Below, piece after piece: positions 9,269 through 17,928 of a DNA stretch of 64,000 nt. The position numbers and the translations under genes are program-made. The notes below the pieces were generated by a model, which saw nothing but the letters and a program-made list of their open reading frames with translations, did no database searches and had not been told where the DNA came from. Within the stretch, counting starts at the first letter, position 1, and each line of letters begins with the position of its first letter. This DNA comes from Streptomyces sp. MUM 203J (lineage in GTDB: Bacteria; Actinomycetota; Actinomycetes; Streptomycetales; Streptomycetaceae): NCBI RefSeq assembly GCF_022414595.1, contig NZ_JADWYO010000015.1, forward strand, positions 32,786-96,785. Reading direction: 5' to 3'.

Positions 9269-10438
9269 TCACCTCAGCTTCGGGTCGAGGGCGTCGCGGA
9301 CGGCGTCGCCGAGCATGATGAACGCGAGCACGGTGATGCTGAGGGCACCGGCCGGCCACAGCAGCATGTGGGGGGCGTTGCGGATCTGCGGGGCCGCGTT
9401 GGAGATGTCGATGCCCCACGACACGGTGGGCGGGCGCAGCCCGACACCGAGGAAGGACAGGGTGGCCTCCAGCGCGATGTACGTGCCGAGGGCGATCGTC
9501 GCGACCACGATGACGGGCGCGACGGCGTTGGGCGCGACATGGCGGAGCAGGATCCGCCCGGGGCTCGCGCCCAGGGAGCGGGCGGCCTGGACGTAGTCGT
9601 GCTGTTTGGCGGTGATGACCGAGCCGCGCGCGATGCGGGCGAGCTGGGGCCAGCCGAGCAGCACGATGAGCCCGACGACGGGCCAGACGGTGGTGCTGGT
9701 GACGACGGACAGGAAGACCAGGCCGCCGAGGATGACGGGGATGCCGAAGAAGATGTCGGCGGTACGGGAGAGCAGGGCGTCGCTCCAGCCGCCGGAGAAG
9801 CCCGCGAGGCCGCCCAGCAGGCTGCCGAGCAGGGCGGCGCCGAACGTGGCGGCGATGCCGACGGTGATGGAGGCACGGGCCCCGTGGACGGTGCGCGCGT
9901 ACACGTCGCAGCCCTGGGTGTCGTACCCGAAGGGGTGGCCCGGCTCTGAGCCCTGCTGGGACTTGGACAGGTCGCAGCGGAGCGGGTCGGTGCTGGTGAG
10001 TAGCTGCGGCCAGATCGCGATGACGACGAGGAAGACGATGAGCAGGGCGGAGACGATGAAGACGGGGTTGCGGCGCAGCTGGTGCCAGGCATCGGTCCAC
10101 AGGCTGCGGGGTTTGCCGCCGGGGCCGGGGGCGGCGCCGTCGGTCGTGGTGGGTTCGGTCTCCCTCTTGTCGAGGGTCTCCGCTTCGCTCATGGCGAGGT
10201 CCATCTGGCCGCCCGCGCCCGTCGGGGCGATGACTTCGCGGGGGTCGTCGTAGGGGGTGTAGGGGCTGTGGACGCCCCCGGGTGTGGTGATGCCGTTGGG
10301 GTCCTTGGGCCTGGGCGGGTCGTGCGGGTGGTCCTCGGGGGGCCGGTTGTGGCCCTGCGGCTCGGGACTCTCGGGGCTCTCAGGGCTCTCAGGGCTCTCA
10401 GGGCTCTCGGGGCTGGGCGGGTCGGGTGCGTCAGGCAT
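9269..10438 (-). CDS. Oligopeptide ABC transporter permease, OppC/DppC type, with an extended repeat-rich N-terminus (cassette I)
   Basis: This 389-residue inner-membrane subunit has the OppC layout: GKPRSLWTDAWHQLRRNP before the first membrane span, a periplasmic loop, then five more spans and the cytoplasmic coupling (EAA) loop AARSLGASPGRILLRHVAPN. The ending SWGIDISNA...GDAVRDALDPKLR is typical. Compared with the homologous subunit of cassette II (319 residues), it has roughly 70 extra N-terminal residues, including six SPE tripeptides in a row and a Pro/Asp-rich stretch that should be disordered and cytoplasmic. The start is kept at 10438 because both cassettes begin MPD and overlap the upstream permease by the same 8 nt. 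Confidence 0.92.
   Translation of the reverse strand: MPDAPDPPSPESPESPESPESPESPEPQGHNRPPEDHPHDPPRPKDPNGITTPGGVHSPYTPYDDPREVIAPTGAGGQMDLAMSEAETLDKRETEPTTTDGAAPGPGGKPRSLWTDAWHQLRRNPVFIVSALLIVFLVVIAIWPQLLTSTDPLRCDLSKSQQGSEPGHPFGYDTQGCDVYARTVHGARASITVGIAATFGAALLGSLLGGLAGFSGGWSDALLSRTADIFFGIPVILGGLVFLSVVTSTTVWPVVGLIVLLGWPQLARIARGSVITAKQHDYVQAARSLGASPGRILLRHVAPNAVAPVIVVATIALGTYIALEATLSFLGVGLRPPTVSWGIDISNAAPQIRNAPHMLLWPAGALSITVLAFIMLGDAVRDALDPKLR
10363..10416. repeat. Six imperfect copies of a 9-bp tandem repeat
   Basis: Units of 9 bp (CAGGGCTCT-like) run from 10363 to 10416, the three central copies identical. In the coding frame of the permease on the minus strand each unit is Ser-Pro-Glu. Copy number could vary by slippage without shifting the frame. 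Confidence 0.9.
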
Positions 10439-11354
10439 AGCGGATCCTCGGGTCCAGGACCGCGTAGAGCAGGTCGACGAGCAGGTTCGCCACCAGGAAG
10501 ACGATCACGAGGATCGTCACGAAGCCGACGACGGTGGGCGAGTTGTTGCGCAGGATGCCCTGGTAGAGCTGGTAGCCGACGCCGTGGATGTTGAAGATCC
10601 GCTCGGTGACGATGGCCCCGCCCATGAGGGCGCCCACGTCGGCGCCGATGAAGGTGACGACCGGGATCAGGGAGTTGCGCAGCAGGTGCCGGGTGATGAT
10701 GCGGCGCCGCGGCAGGCCCTTGGCGGTGGCGGTGCGGACGTAGTCGGCGCGGACGTTCTCCGCGATGGAGGTGCGGCTGAGCCGGGTGACGTACGCGAGG
10801 GAGACCAGGGCCAGGACGACGCCGGGCAGGATCAGTTCGTCGAAGGTCGCGTCGGAGGACACCGACGGCCTCACCCAGCCCCACTTCACGCCCAGCAGGT
10901 ACTGGAGGAGGTAGCCGGAGACGAAGGTGGGGACGGAGATGACGATCAGGGTGAGGACGAGCAGTCCCGTGTCGACGGGCCGCCCGCGCTTCAGTCCGCT
11001 GATCACGCCGAGGGCGATCCCGAAGACGATCTCGATGGCGATGGCGACGATCGTCAGCCGGAGGGTGACGGGGAAGGCGTCGGCCATCAGGTCGAGGACG
11101 GGCTGGCCGTTGAAGGCGGTGCCGAAGTCGCCCTGGAAGATGGCGGCCATGTAGAGCAGGTACTGCTTCCACAGGGGCTCGTCGAGGTTGAGGTCCTCGC
11201 GGATGCGGGCGGCGGTGGCCGGGTCGGGGGCCTTGTCGCCGAACAGGGCGGCGACCGGGTCCCCGAGGGCGTACACCATGAGGAAGATGAGCAGGGTGGT
11301 CCCGATGAACACCGGGACCATCTGCAGGAGCCGCCGGATGACGTAGCGTCCCAT
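10431..11354 (-). CDS. Oligopeptide ABC transporter permease, OppB/DppB type (cassette I)
   Basis: A 307-residue integral membrane subunit with the OppB start (MGRYVIRRLLQMVPVFIGTTLLIF), the long periplasmic loop after the first span containing LNLDEPLWKQYLLYM, and FQGDFGTAFNGQPV. Five further spans follow, with the coupling-loop segment RLSRTSIAENVRADYVRTA then GLPRRRIITRHLLRNSLIP. Ends LLYAVLDPRIRYA, matching its paralogue in cassette II. It overlaps the OppC-type gene by 8 nt and starts 12 nt after the lipoprotein gene, so the cassette is a tight operon. Together the two permeases form the channel through the cytoplasmic membrane. Confidence 0.93.
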   Translation of the reverse strand: MGRYVIRRLLQMVPVFIGTTLLIFLMVYALGDPVAALFGDKAPDPATAARIREDLNLDEPLWKQYLLYMAAIFQGDFGTAFNGQPVLDLMADAFPVTLRLTIVAIAIEIVFGIALGVISGLKRGRPVDTGLLVLTLIVISVPTFVSGYLLQYLLGVKWGWVRPSVSSDATFDELILPGVVLALVSLAYVTRLSRTSIAENVRADYVRTATAKGLPRRRIITRHLLRNSLIPVVTFIGADVGALMGGAIVTERIFNIHGVGYQLYQGILRNNSPTVVGFVTILVIVFLVANLLVDLLYAVLDPRIRYA

Positions 11355-11366
11355 GCCGGGGCCCGC

Positions 11367-12980
11367 TCAGCCGACCTTGATCTGGTCGTACACCGGGACG
11401 CTGAACTGGTTGAGCTTCACGTCCGAGAGCCGCTCGGCGTAGCCCGCACTGCCGTTCTGGTACCACAGCGGGATGGCCGGCATCTGCTCCGCGAGGACCC
11501 GCTCGGAGTCCTGGAACAGGTCGACGGCCTTGGCCTGGTCGCTCTCGGCGTTGGCCTCGTCGACGAGCTGGTCGAACCGGGCGTTGCTGAACTTGCCGTT
11601 GTTGGAGGAGGCGCCGGTGTAGTACAGCGGCTGGAGGAAGTTCTGGATGAGCGGGTAGTCGGCCTGCCAGCCGGAGCGGTAGGGGCCGGTCATCTTGTCG
11701 GTGGTGACCTGGTTGCGGAAGTCCGCGAAGGTGCCGACGGGGTTGACGGTGCAGACGGTGCCCTGGGCGAGGACGTTGTTGATGCTGTTGCAGACCGCTT
11801 CCATCCAGTCGCGGTGGGAGCCGGTGTCCACGTTGGAGGTGAGGGTCATCTTGCCGCCGGGGAGGCCGCCGCCCTCGGCGATGAGCTGCTTGGCCGCGTC
11901 CGGGTCGAACTCGCAGGCGTCGCCGCAGATGTCGGCGAACCCGCCCTGCTCGCCGAGGGCGGGTGAGGTCCAGTCCTCGGCGGGGGTGCGGGTGTTCTGG
12001 AAGATCTGCTGGGTGATCTCCTCGCGGTTGATCGCCTTGGAGATGCCGATGCGGACCTTCTCCATGCCGGGCTTGTTCCACTCGGGCCGGTAGAAGGGGA
12101 ACACGACCGTCTGGATGATCAGCGCCGGCTGGTTGATGTACCGGTCCCCCAGATCGCTCTCCACGTTGCGGAGCTGCTGGGCGGGGATGTCGTCGACGAG
12201 GTCCAGGTTGCCGGCGAGCAGGTCCGTGTAGGCGGTGTTGTTGTCGGTGTAGACCCGCAGGTCGACACCGGCGTTCTGGGCCTTGTCGGGGCCGGTGTAG
12301 TTCTCCCAGCGGCGCAGCCGCATGACGCTGCCGCGCTCGTACGAGTCCACGGTGTACGGGCCGTTGCCGACCGGCTTGTTCAGCCAGGCGGCGTGGTCGG
12401 TGAAGAACGCCTGGGGCAGCGGCATGAACGCGTTGTAGCCGAGGGTGTCGGGCCAGGTGGAGAACTTGTTCTTCAGTGCGACGGTGAAGTGCAGGTCGTC
12501 CTGGACGGCCAGACCGCTCATGGTGTCGGCGGTGGCGGAGCCCTCGGCCGGGTGGACCTCGTCGTAGCCGACGATGTCGCTGAAGAAGGGGGCGTTGGCC
12601 TGGGTGTTGTCGATGTCCGCGGCGTAGTTCCATGCGTCGACGAAGGACTCGGCGGTGACCTTCTCGCCGTTGCTGAAGGTCCAGCCGTCCTTGAGGGTGA
12701 CGGTGAAGTTCTGGGAGTCGGTCGTCTCGATGCTCTCGGCGACCATGTTCTCGGCTTCGCCGGTCTCCGGGTCGTACCTCTTCAGCCCCCGGAAGATCAT
12801 GTCCAGCACCTTGCCGCCCTGGACCTCGTTGGTGTTGGCGGGCTCCAGGGGGTTCTGGGGGTCGCCCCACGACGAGCTCAGGATCCCCTCGCCGCCACCG
12901 GAGTCGCCGCCGCAGGCGGTCGCCGCGAGGGCGGCGGCCATGGCGCATGCGACCCACTTGGCGTACCTGGCTCCACGCAT
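11367..12980 (-). CDS. Oligopeptide-binding lipoprotein, SBP_bac_5 family (cassette I)
   Basis: The extracellular substrate receptor of cassette I, 537 residues from the ATG at 12980, preceded by CAGGAGG. A lipoprotein signal with basic start (MRGARYAKW) and the lipobox LAATAC places acylated Cys near residue 22, anchoring it outside the membrane. SBP_bac_5 features follow: NGPYTVDSYERGSVMRLRRW, the VRIGISKAINREEI helix and a conserved late SGWQADYPLIQNFLQPLYY motif. It closely resembles the receptor of cassette II in length and motifs but differs enough that the ligand range probably differs. Promoter must lie between 12981 and 13422, which is divergent from the secreted-protein gene. Confidence 0.93.
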   Translation of the reverse strand: MRGARYAKWVACAMAAALAATACGGDSGGGEGILSSSWGDPQNPLEPANTNEVQGGKVLDMIFRGLKRYDPETGEAENMVAESIETTDSQNFTVTLKDGWTFSNGEKVTAESFVDAWNYAADIDNTQANAPFFSDIVGYDEVHPAEGSATADTMSGLAVQDDLHFTVALKNKFSTWPDTLGYNAFMPLPQAFFTDHAAWLNKPVGNGPYTVDSYERGSVMRLRRWENYTGPDKAQNAGVDLRVYTDNNTAYTDLLAGNLDLVDDIPAQQLRNVESDLGDRYINQPALIIQTVVFPFYRPEWNKPGMEKVRIGISKAINREEITQQIFQNTRTPAEDWTSPALGEQGGFADICGDACEFDPDAAKQLIAEGGGLPGGKMTLTSNVDTGSHRDWMEAVCNSINNVLAQGTVCTVNPVGTFADFRNQVTTDKMTGPYRSGWQADYPLIQNFLQPLYYTGASSNNGKFSNARFDQLVDEANAESDQAKAVDLFQDSERVLAEQMPAIPLWYQNGSAGYAERLSDVKLNQFSVPVYDQIKVG

Positions 12981-13422
12981 GGAGTGCCTCCTGACCGGGA
13001 CGGTGCCGTGTGCTTCCGACTGCGCCCCAATAGATCGCGGGCATGCTGCTCCCGCACCTGTACGACACCCATCCGGGACCATGCCGCCGCGCCAAACCGC
13101 CCGTACGGGTGGGGTGGGGGCCATGGCCCGACGGCGTACAGTCGCCCCGGAGAGGTACAGCGACCTTGGCGGGTGGGGCGGGCGCAGGTTACGCGGCCAC
13201 AGAGCCGGGTCCACTGCGCTGCCCGAAACAGACAGACCGGCTGTGAACCCTCCCGGGCCGGTCGTCATGCTCGTTACGGCCACAACCTGCCAGCTCTCGG
13301 AGCGATTCAGCCATCCTGTCGGAGGACGTCCGCCTTCTTCAGCAGCTGACAGGAAAACCCTTCGCGTGCAGGTCGCATCCGTGCAAGGCTCACGCCCGCA
13401 TCTCAGTTTCGAAGGGGGAGAA
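12981..13422. other. Divergent intergenic region of about 440 bp
   Basis: This separates the cassette I receptor gene (minus) from the small secreted-protein gene (plus) and must hold both promoters. Several frames are open here but none has a ribosome site. No clear -35/-10 pair or long inverted repeat was found by eye. Confidence 0.4.
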
Positions 13423-13662
13423 ATGATCGCGAAGCATGCCGTGAGGCACTGGTCCGTGAAGGTGGGCACCATCGTCACAGCGACCGCCGCAGCCGTGGCC
13501 TTTTCTGCAGGACCGGCCTCGGCGGAGACAATCCTCAGGTGGTACTCGTACACCACTCAGGGTGCGAAGAAGTGCAACAGTGATGCCAACCTCGCCGGCC
13601 CGGGTTACTACTGCACGACCGTCACCGTGACCGGCACCAAGTTCTACGCCCTGGCCCGCTGA
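13423..13662 (+). CDS. Small secreted protein of unknown function, 79 residues
   Basis: The ATG at 13423 follows a strong GGGGGAG ribosome site. The product begins with a basic n-region (MIAKHAVRHWSVK), a hydrophobic core (VGTIVTATAAAVAFS) and an AGPASA-type signal peptidase I site near residue 34. The mature part is about 45 residues, with WYSYTTQGAKKCN, then GPGYYCTTVTVTGTKFY, giving two cysteines about 18 residues apart that could form one disulfide. It is the only plus-strand gene between two complete oligopeptide importers. Short aromatic/Cys secreted proteins of this sort are common in Streptomyces, but I do not recognise the family. A link to the importers would be inference from position only. 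Confidence 0.8.
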   Translation: MIAKHAVRHWSVKVGTIVTATAAAVAFSAGPASAETILRWYSYTTQGAKKCNSDANLAGPGYYCTTVTVTGTKFYALAR

Positions 13663-13720
13663 CCGCAGCACGCCGAGGAACCTGAAGGCCGTCTCGGCGT
13701 GGGGATACCAGGTTCACGAA

Positions 13721-13754
13721 AGGCGCCCGCAACCTCATCAGGTTGCGGGCGCCT
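13721..13754. terminator. Bidirectional hairpin terminator between convergent genes
   Basis: A perfect 15-bp stem (13721-13735 with 13740-13754) with a CATC tetraloop sits between the secreted-protein gene (ends 13662, plus) and the last ATPase gene of cassette II (ends 13769, minus), so it can terminate both. Confidence 0.9.
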
Positions 13755-13768
13755 GCCGTGCTCGGAGG

Positions 13769-14851
13769 TTACGCCGCGTGGATGACGTCCTTCTCCTCGG
13801 CGAAGTGGCACGCCGACTCGTGGGCCGCCGGCGTGTCCGTGTTCTGGAAGCGCTCGGGGACCGCCAGCAGCGGCACCTCCTGGGCGCACTTGTCCTGCGC
13901 CTTCCAGCAGCGGGTGCGGAAGCGGCAGCCCGACGGCGGGTCGGCCGGTGACGGGACGTCACCGGTCAGGATGATCCGCTCGCGGCCCTCGCGCAGGTCC
14001 GGGTCCGGGACCGGGACCGCCGACAGCAGCGCCTGGGTGTAGGGGTGCGTCGGGTGGTCGTAGATCTCCGCGTCCGTGCCGATCTCGGCCATCTTGCCGA
14101 GGTACATGACGCCGACCCGGTCGGAGATGTGCCGGACGATCGACAGGTCGTGCGCGATGAACACGTACGACAGGTCGAACTCGTTCTGCAGCTTCTCCAT
14201 CAGGTTGACGACCTGGGCCTGGACGGACACGTCCAGCGCCGAGACCGGCTCGTCGCAGATGATGATCTCCGGGTTCAGCGCCAGCCCGCGCGCGATGCCG
14301 ATGCGCTGGCGCTGGCCGCCGGAGAACTGGTGCGGGTACCGGTTGATGTACTCGGGGTTGAGGCCCACGACGTCCAGCAGCTCCTGGACCTTGCGGCGCC
14401 GGTCGCCCTTCGGGGCCACCTCGGGGTGGATCTCGAAGGTCTCCCCGATGATGTCACCGACCGTCATCCGGGGGTTCAGGGACGTGTACGGGTCCTGGAA
14501 CACCATCTGGATGTTGCGGCGCACGGCCTTCAGCGCGCGGCCGGACAGCTTGGTGATGTCCTGGCCCTTGTAGAAGATCTCACCGGACGTCGCGGTCTCC
14601 AGCATCATCAGCAGCTTGGCGACCGTGGACTTGCCACAGCCCGACTCGCCGACGATGCCGAGGGTCTCGCCCCGGTAGAGGTCGAAGGAGATGCCGTCGA
14701 CGGCCTTGACCGCGCCGACCTGCTTCTTGAAGAGGATCCCCTGGGTCAGCGGGAAGTGCTTGACGAGGTTGCGGACCTGGAGGATCGGCTCACCCCGGTC
14801 CGCGGCCGGCTTCGCGTCCACGGCCTCGTCCTTCTTGGCCAGCTCAGCCAT
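13769..14851 (-). CDS. Oligopeptide ABC transporter ATP-binding protein, OppF/DppF type (cassette II, BldK-like)
   Basis: The 360-residue ATPase has Walker [10 protein letters not shown], signature FSGGQRQR, Walker [13 protein letters not shown] (Cys in place of the Ala found in cassette I) and the C-terminal [16 protein letters not shown] plus [14 protein letters not shown] extension. It is highly similar over its whole length to the cassette I subunit at 7184-8278; even the ends (CHFAEEK) match. It overlaps the upstream ATPase gene by 8 nt. By position next to typA this cassette is the likely counterpart of S. coelicolor bldK, the importer needed for aerial growth, but gene order inside bldK is recalled to differ, so no symbol is assigned. 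Confidence 0.93.
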   Translation of the reverse strand: MAELAKKDEAVDAKPAADRGEPILQVRNLVKHFPLTQGILFKKQVGAVKAVDGISFDLYRGETLGIVGESGCGKSTVAKLLMMLETATSGEIFYKGQDITKLSGRALKAVRRNIQMVFQDPYTSLNPRMTVGDIIGETFEIHPEVAPKGDRRRKVQELLDVVGLNPEYINRYPHQFSGGQRQRIGIARGLALNPEIIICDEPVSALDVSVQAQVVNLMEKLQNEFDLSYVFIAHDLSIVRHISDRVGVMYLGKMAEIGTDAEIYDHPTHPYTQALLSAVPVPDPDLREGRERIILTGDVPSPADPPSGCRFRTRCWKAQDKCAQEVPLLAVPERFQNTDTPAAHESACHFAEEKDVIHAA

Positions 14852-15902
14852 GGATCGTCTCCTTCCAGAAGTGGCACGCGCTGCCGCGGCCGGTGAGCTC
14901 GGTGCCGTCCTGCTCGGTCACCTGGTGCAGCGCCGGGACGTCCTCACGGCAGACGTCCTGCGCCTTGGGACAGCGCGGGCTGAACGCACAACCCGAGGGG
15001 ATGCGCGTCAGGTTGGGCGGCAGGCCCTTGATGGCGTAGAGCTCCTGGCCCTTCTGGTCCAGACGGGGAATCGAGTCCAGCAGACCCCGGGTGTACGGGT
15101 GGGCCGGGCGCTTGTACAGCTCGTGCACCGGCGCCTCCTCCACGATGCGGCCCGCGTACATCACCGCGATCTTGTCCGCGACGTCCGCGACGACGCCGAG
15201 GTCGTGGGTGATGAGGATCAGCCCCATGTTGTACTCGCGCTGCAGCTCCGCGAGCAGGTCCATGACCTGGGCCTGGACCGTCACGTCGAGCGCTGTGGTG
15301 GGCTCGTCCGCGATGATCAGGTCCGGCTCCAGCGCCAGCGCCATGGCGATCATGATGCGCTGGCGCATACCGCCGGAGAACTGGTGCGGGTAGTCGTTGA
15401 CCCGGGCCGCGGCGGCCGGGATCTTCACCCGGTCCATCAGCTCGATGGCCTTGGCCTTGGCGTCCTTCTTGGACAGACCCTGGTGCACCCGGAACATCTC
15501 ACCGAGCTGGTAGCCGACGGAGAGCACCGGGTTCAGCGAGGACAGGGCGTCCTGGAAGATCATCGCGATCTTGCTGCCGCGGATCTTGCGGCGCTCCTCG
15601 GCGGACATCTTGAGCATGTCCTTGCCGTGGAAGAGGATCTCGCCCTGCGGGATACGGCCCGGCGGCATGTCGAGGATGCCCATGACGGCCTGCGCCGTCA
15701 CAGACTTGCCGGAGCCGGACTCGCCGAGCACGGCCAGCGTCTCGCCGGAACGGACCGAGTAGTTCACGCCGTTGACGGCCTTGGCCACGCCGTCCCGGGT
15801 GTGGAACTCCACGTGCAGGTTCCGGACGTCGAGCAGCGGGCTGCCGTCGTCCTCGGCGCCGCGAGGCGCGGGGACGTCCGCGGTTTTGGAGATGGTGGTC
15901 AC
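14844..15902 (-). CDS. Oligopeptide ABC transporter ATP-binding protein, OppD/DppD type (cassette II, BldK-like)
   Basis: A 352-residue ATPase: a 20-residue leader ([15 protein letters not shown]), then [21 protein letters not shown] as in cassette I, Walker A GESGSGKS, signature FSGGMRQR and Walker [13 protein letters not shown]. The C-terminal part has [14 protein letters not shown] and [14 protein letters not shown]. It starts 11 nt after the permease stop and overlaps the next gene by 8 nt, so it belongs to the same operon. With its partner it forms the nucleotide-binding heterodimer expected for Opp systems; the two interfaces were not examined beyond motifs. Confidence 0.93.
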   Translation of the reverse strand: MTTISKTADVPAPRGAEDDGSPLLDVRNLHVEFHTRDGVAKAVNGVNYSVRSGETLAVLGESGSGKSVTAQAVMGILDMPPGRIPQGEILFHGKDMLKMSAEERRKIRGSKIAMIFQDALSSLNPVLSVGYQLGEMFRVHQGLSKKDAKAKAIELMDRVKIPAAAARVNDYPHQFSGGMRQRIMIAMALALEPDLIIADEPTTALDVTVQAQVMDLLAELQREYNMGLILITHDLGVVADVADKIAVMYAGRIVEEAPVHELYKRPAHPYTRGLLDSIPRLDQKGQELYAIKGLPPNLTRIPSGCAFSPRCPKAQDVCREDVPALHQVTEQDGTELTGRGSACHFWKETIHG

Positions 15903-15913
15903 GTACGCCTCCC

Positions 15914-16873
15914 TCAGCGCAGCTTGGGGTCGAGGGCGTTGCGGACCGCATCGCCGAACATCAGGAACGAGAGCACGGTGATCGAGACCATCACGGACGG
16001 AATGATCAGCACATAGGGCGCGTTGCGCAGCTGCTCACGGCCGCTGGAGACATCCACGCCCCAGGAGACGGTCGGCTCGGCCAGACCGACACCCAGGAAG
16101 GACAGCGTCGCCTCGGCCGCGATGTAGCCGCCGAGCGCGATGGTCGCGACGACGATGATCGGGGCCAGCGCGTTGGGCAGGATGTGCCGCATCAGGATCC
16201 GCCAGGTGGAGGCGCCCAGCGCCTTGGCGGCGACGACGTAGTCGGCCTGCTTGATGGTGATGACCGAGCCCCGGGAGACCCTCGCGATGGACGTCCAGCC
16301 GAGGAACGCCAGAGCCAGGATCACCACATAGACCTCACGGGTCTCGAAGGCGGTGAGGATGACCATGGCGCCGAGCAGGAAGGGAACGCCGAAGAAGATG
16401 TCGGTGACCCGGGACAGCAGGGCGTCCACCCAGCCGCCGAAGTAGCCGGCGAGCATGCCGACGAACGTGCCGAGGAGCGTGACCAGGATGGTCACGCCGA
16501 CGCCGACGAGGATCGAGGCGCGGGCGCCGTACAGCACACGGGCGTAGATGGAGCGGCCCTGGCCGTCGTAGCCGAGCCAGTCCGGCTGGAAGAAGTGCGT
16601 CCAGTTCGGGTGCTGGAGGTAGTGGTTCGCCAGGTCGGCGTCCCGCGGCGAGGCGCTGGTGAACAGCCACGGGAAGAACGAGATCACCAGCAGCAGCACG
16701 ATGAGCCCGGCCGATATCAGGAACATCGGCTGGCGGCGCAGGTCGTGCCAGGCGTCGGACCAGAGGCTGCGCGGCTTGCCCGGGGCGGGACCCGTCTCGG
16801 AGACGGTCGCGGCGTCGGTCGCCGTGACCGTCGTGGCCTTCTCGGCCGTGGTCTCAGCGGTCTTGTCAGGCAT
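15914..16873 (-). CDS. Oligopeptide ABC transporter permease, OppC/DppC type (cassette II, BldK-like)
   Basis: This 319-residue permease has a threonine/alanine-rich N-terminal tail (about 35 residues), GKPRSLWSDAWHDLRRQP, the first span (MFLISAGLIVLLLVISFFPWLF), a periplasmic loop and five further spans. The coupling loop AAKALGASTWRILMRHILPN and the ending NALDPKLR match cassette I. It lacks the Ser-Pro-Glu repeat found in the cassette I homologue. The start overlaps the OppB-type stop by 8 nt, the same geometry as in cassette I, which supports a common ancestral operon. Confidence 0.93.
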   Translation of the reverse strand: MPDKTAETTAEKATTVTATDAATVSETGPAPGKPRSLWSDAWHDLRRQPMFLISAGLIVLLLVISFFPWLFTSASPRDADLANHYLQHPNWTHFFQPDWLGYDGQGRSIYARVLYGARASILVGVGVTILVTLLGTFVGMLAGYFGGWVDALLSRVTDIFFGVPFLLGAMVILTAFETREVYVVILALAFLGWTSIARVSRGSVITIKQADYVVAAKALGASTWRILMRHILPNALAPIIVVATIALGGYIAAEATLSFLGVGLAEPTVSWGVDVSSGREQLRNAPYVLIIPSVMVSITVLSFLMFGDAVRNALDPKLR

Positions 16874-17795
16874 ACCGGATCCTCGGGTCCAGGACCGCGT
16901 ACAGCAGGTCGACGAGCAGGCTGGCGAGCAGGTAGACGAGGACGATCAGCGATGCGATGCCGACGACGGTGGCGCCCTCACGGCGGAAGAGCGCCTCGTA
17001 GATGGCGAGACCGACACCCTTCACGTTGAAGATGCCCTCGGTGACGATGGCGCCGGTCATCAGGTTGCCGATGTCGGTGCCGAGGAAGGTGACGACGGGA
17101 ACCAGAGAGTTGCGCATCAGGTGGATGCCGACGATCCGGCGGCGCGGCAGGCCCTTGGCGACCGCGGTGCGCATGTAGTCGGCACGCAGGTTCTCGGCCA
17201 TCGACGTACGGGTCAGCCGGGCCACGTACGCCAGTGAGAGTGAACCGAGCACGATGGCTGGCAGGAAGAGGTCCCCGAAGTTCTCGGAGTCCGTGACCGT
17301 CGGCGTCACGAGCTGGAACTGGAACGCGAAGATGTACTGCATCAGGTAGCCCAGCACGAAGGAGGGCATGGAGATCAGCACGAGGGTCAGCGTCAGCAGA
17401 CCCTTGTCCCGCACGGAGTTGGGGCGCAGACCCGCGATCACGCCCAGGCCGATGCCGACCAGGACCGTGAACGCGAAGGCGAACAGCGTGAGCCGGATCG
17501 TGACCGGGAACGCGTCAGCGATGATCTCCGCGATGGGGCGCTTACTGGCGATCTCCGTACCGAAGTCACCCTGGATCAGGTTGGTCAGATAGTTCCAGTA
17601 CTGGACCAGCAGCGGCTGGTCCAGCCCCAGGTCGTGGCGCAGGGCCTCGATGATCGCCGGGTCCCGGCTCTGCTCACCGGCGAGCGCTCTGACGGGGTCG
17701 CCTGGGAGCGCGTACATCATGCTGAAGATCAGGAATGTCGATCCGATGAACACCGGGATCATCTGGAGCAGTCGTCGTGCGACGTAGCGCCCCAT
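16866..17795 (-). CDS. Oligopeptide ABC transporter permease, OppB/DppB type (cassette II, BldK-like)
   Basis: The 309-residue product begins MGRYVARRLLQMIPVFIGSTFLIF and has the OppB periplasmic segment LGLDQPLLVQYWNYL then IQGDFGTEI, six spans overall and the coupling-loop sequences RLTRTSMAENLRADYMRTA and GLPRRRIVGIHLMRNSLVP. The end LLYAVLDPRIRYA is identical to cassette I. Unlike cassette I, a 133-nt gap with a perfect hairpin separates it from the receptor gene upstream, so permease and ATPase levels may be set lower than those of the receptor. Confidence 0.93.
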   Translation of the reverse strand: MGRYVARRLLQMIPVFIGSTFLIFSMMYALPGDPVRALAGEQSRDPAIIEALRHDLGLDQPLLVQYWNYLTNLIQGDFGTEIASKRPIAEIIADAFPVTIRLTLFAFAFTVLVGIGLGVIAGLRPNSVRDKGLLTLTLVLISMPSFVLGYLMQYIFAFQFQLVTPTVTDSENFGDLFLPAIVLGSLSLAYVARLTRTSMAENLRADYMRTAVAKGLPRRRIVGIHLMRNSLVPVVTFLGTDIGNLMTGAIVTEGIFNVKGVGLAIYEALFRREGATVVGIASLIVLVYLLASLLVDLLYAVLDPRIRYA

Positions 17796-17867
17796 GTGGT
17801 GCCTCCGTGAGGGGTTGACGCGGTCCGGAGGGCTGCCGGGGTGTCGGTGGGTGGCAGCCCTCGGACC

Positions 17868-17899
17868 ACCGCCGCCGTCGGATCACCGACGGCGGCGGT
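17868..17899 (-). promoter_or_regulatory. Intra-operon hairpin (attenuator or mRNA stabiliser) between receptor and permease genes
   Basis: A perfect 14-bp stem (17868-17881 with 17886-17899) and ATCA loop lie 29 nt after the receptor stop and 72 nt before the permease start. Such elements in binding-protein operons protect the upstream message or terminate part of the transcripts, giving excess receptor. The effect here is inferred. Confidence 0.75.
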
Positions 17900-17928
17900 T
17901 GACGGCCGAGTGGGGTGGGCCCGCAGGC

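Noticed and set aside
10363..10416. Tandem 9-bp repeats as a possible CRISPR or iteron array
   Set aside because: No spacers, and the repeat is in phase with Ser-Pro-Glu codons of the permease.
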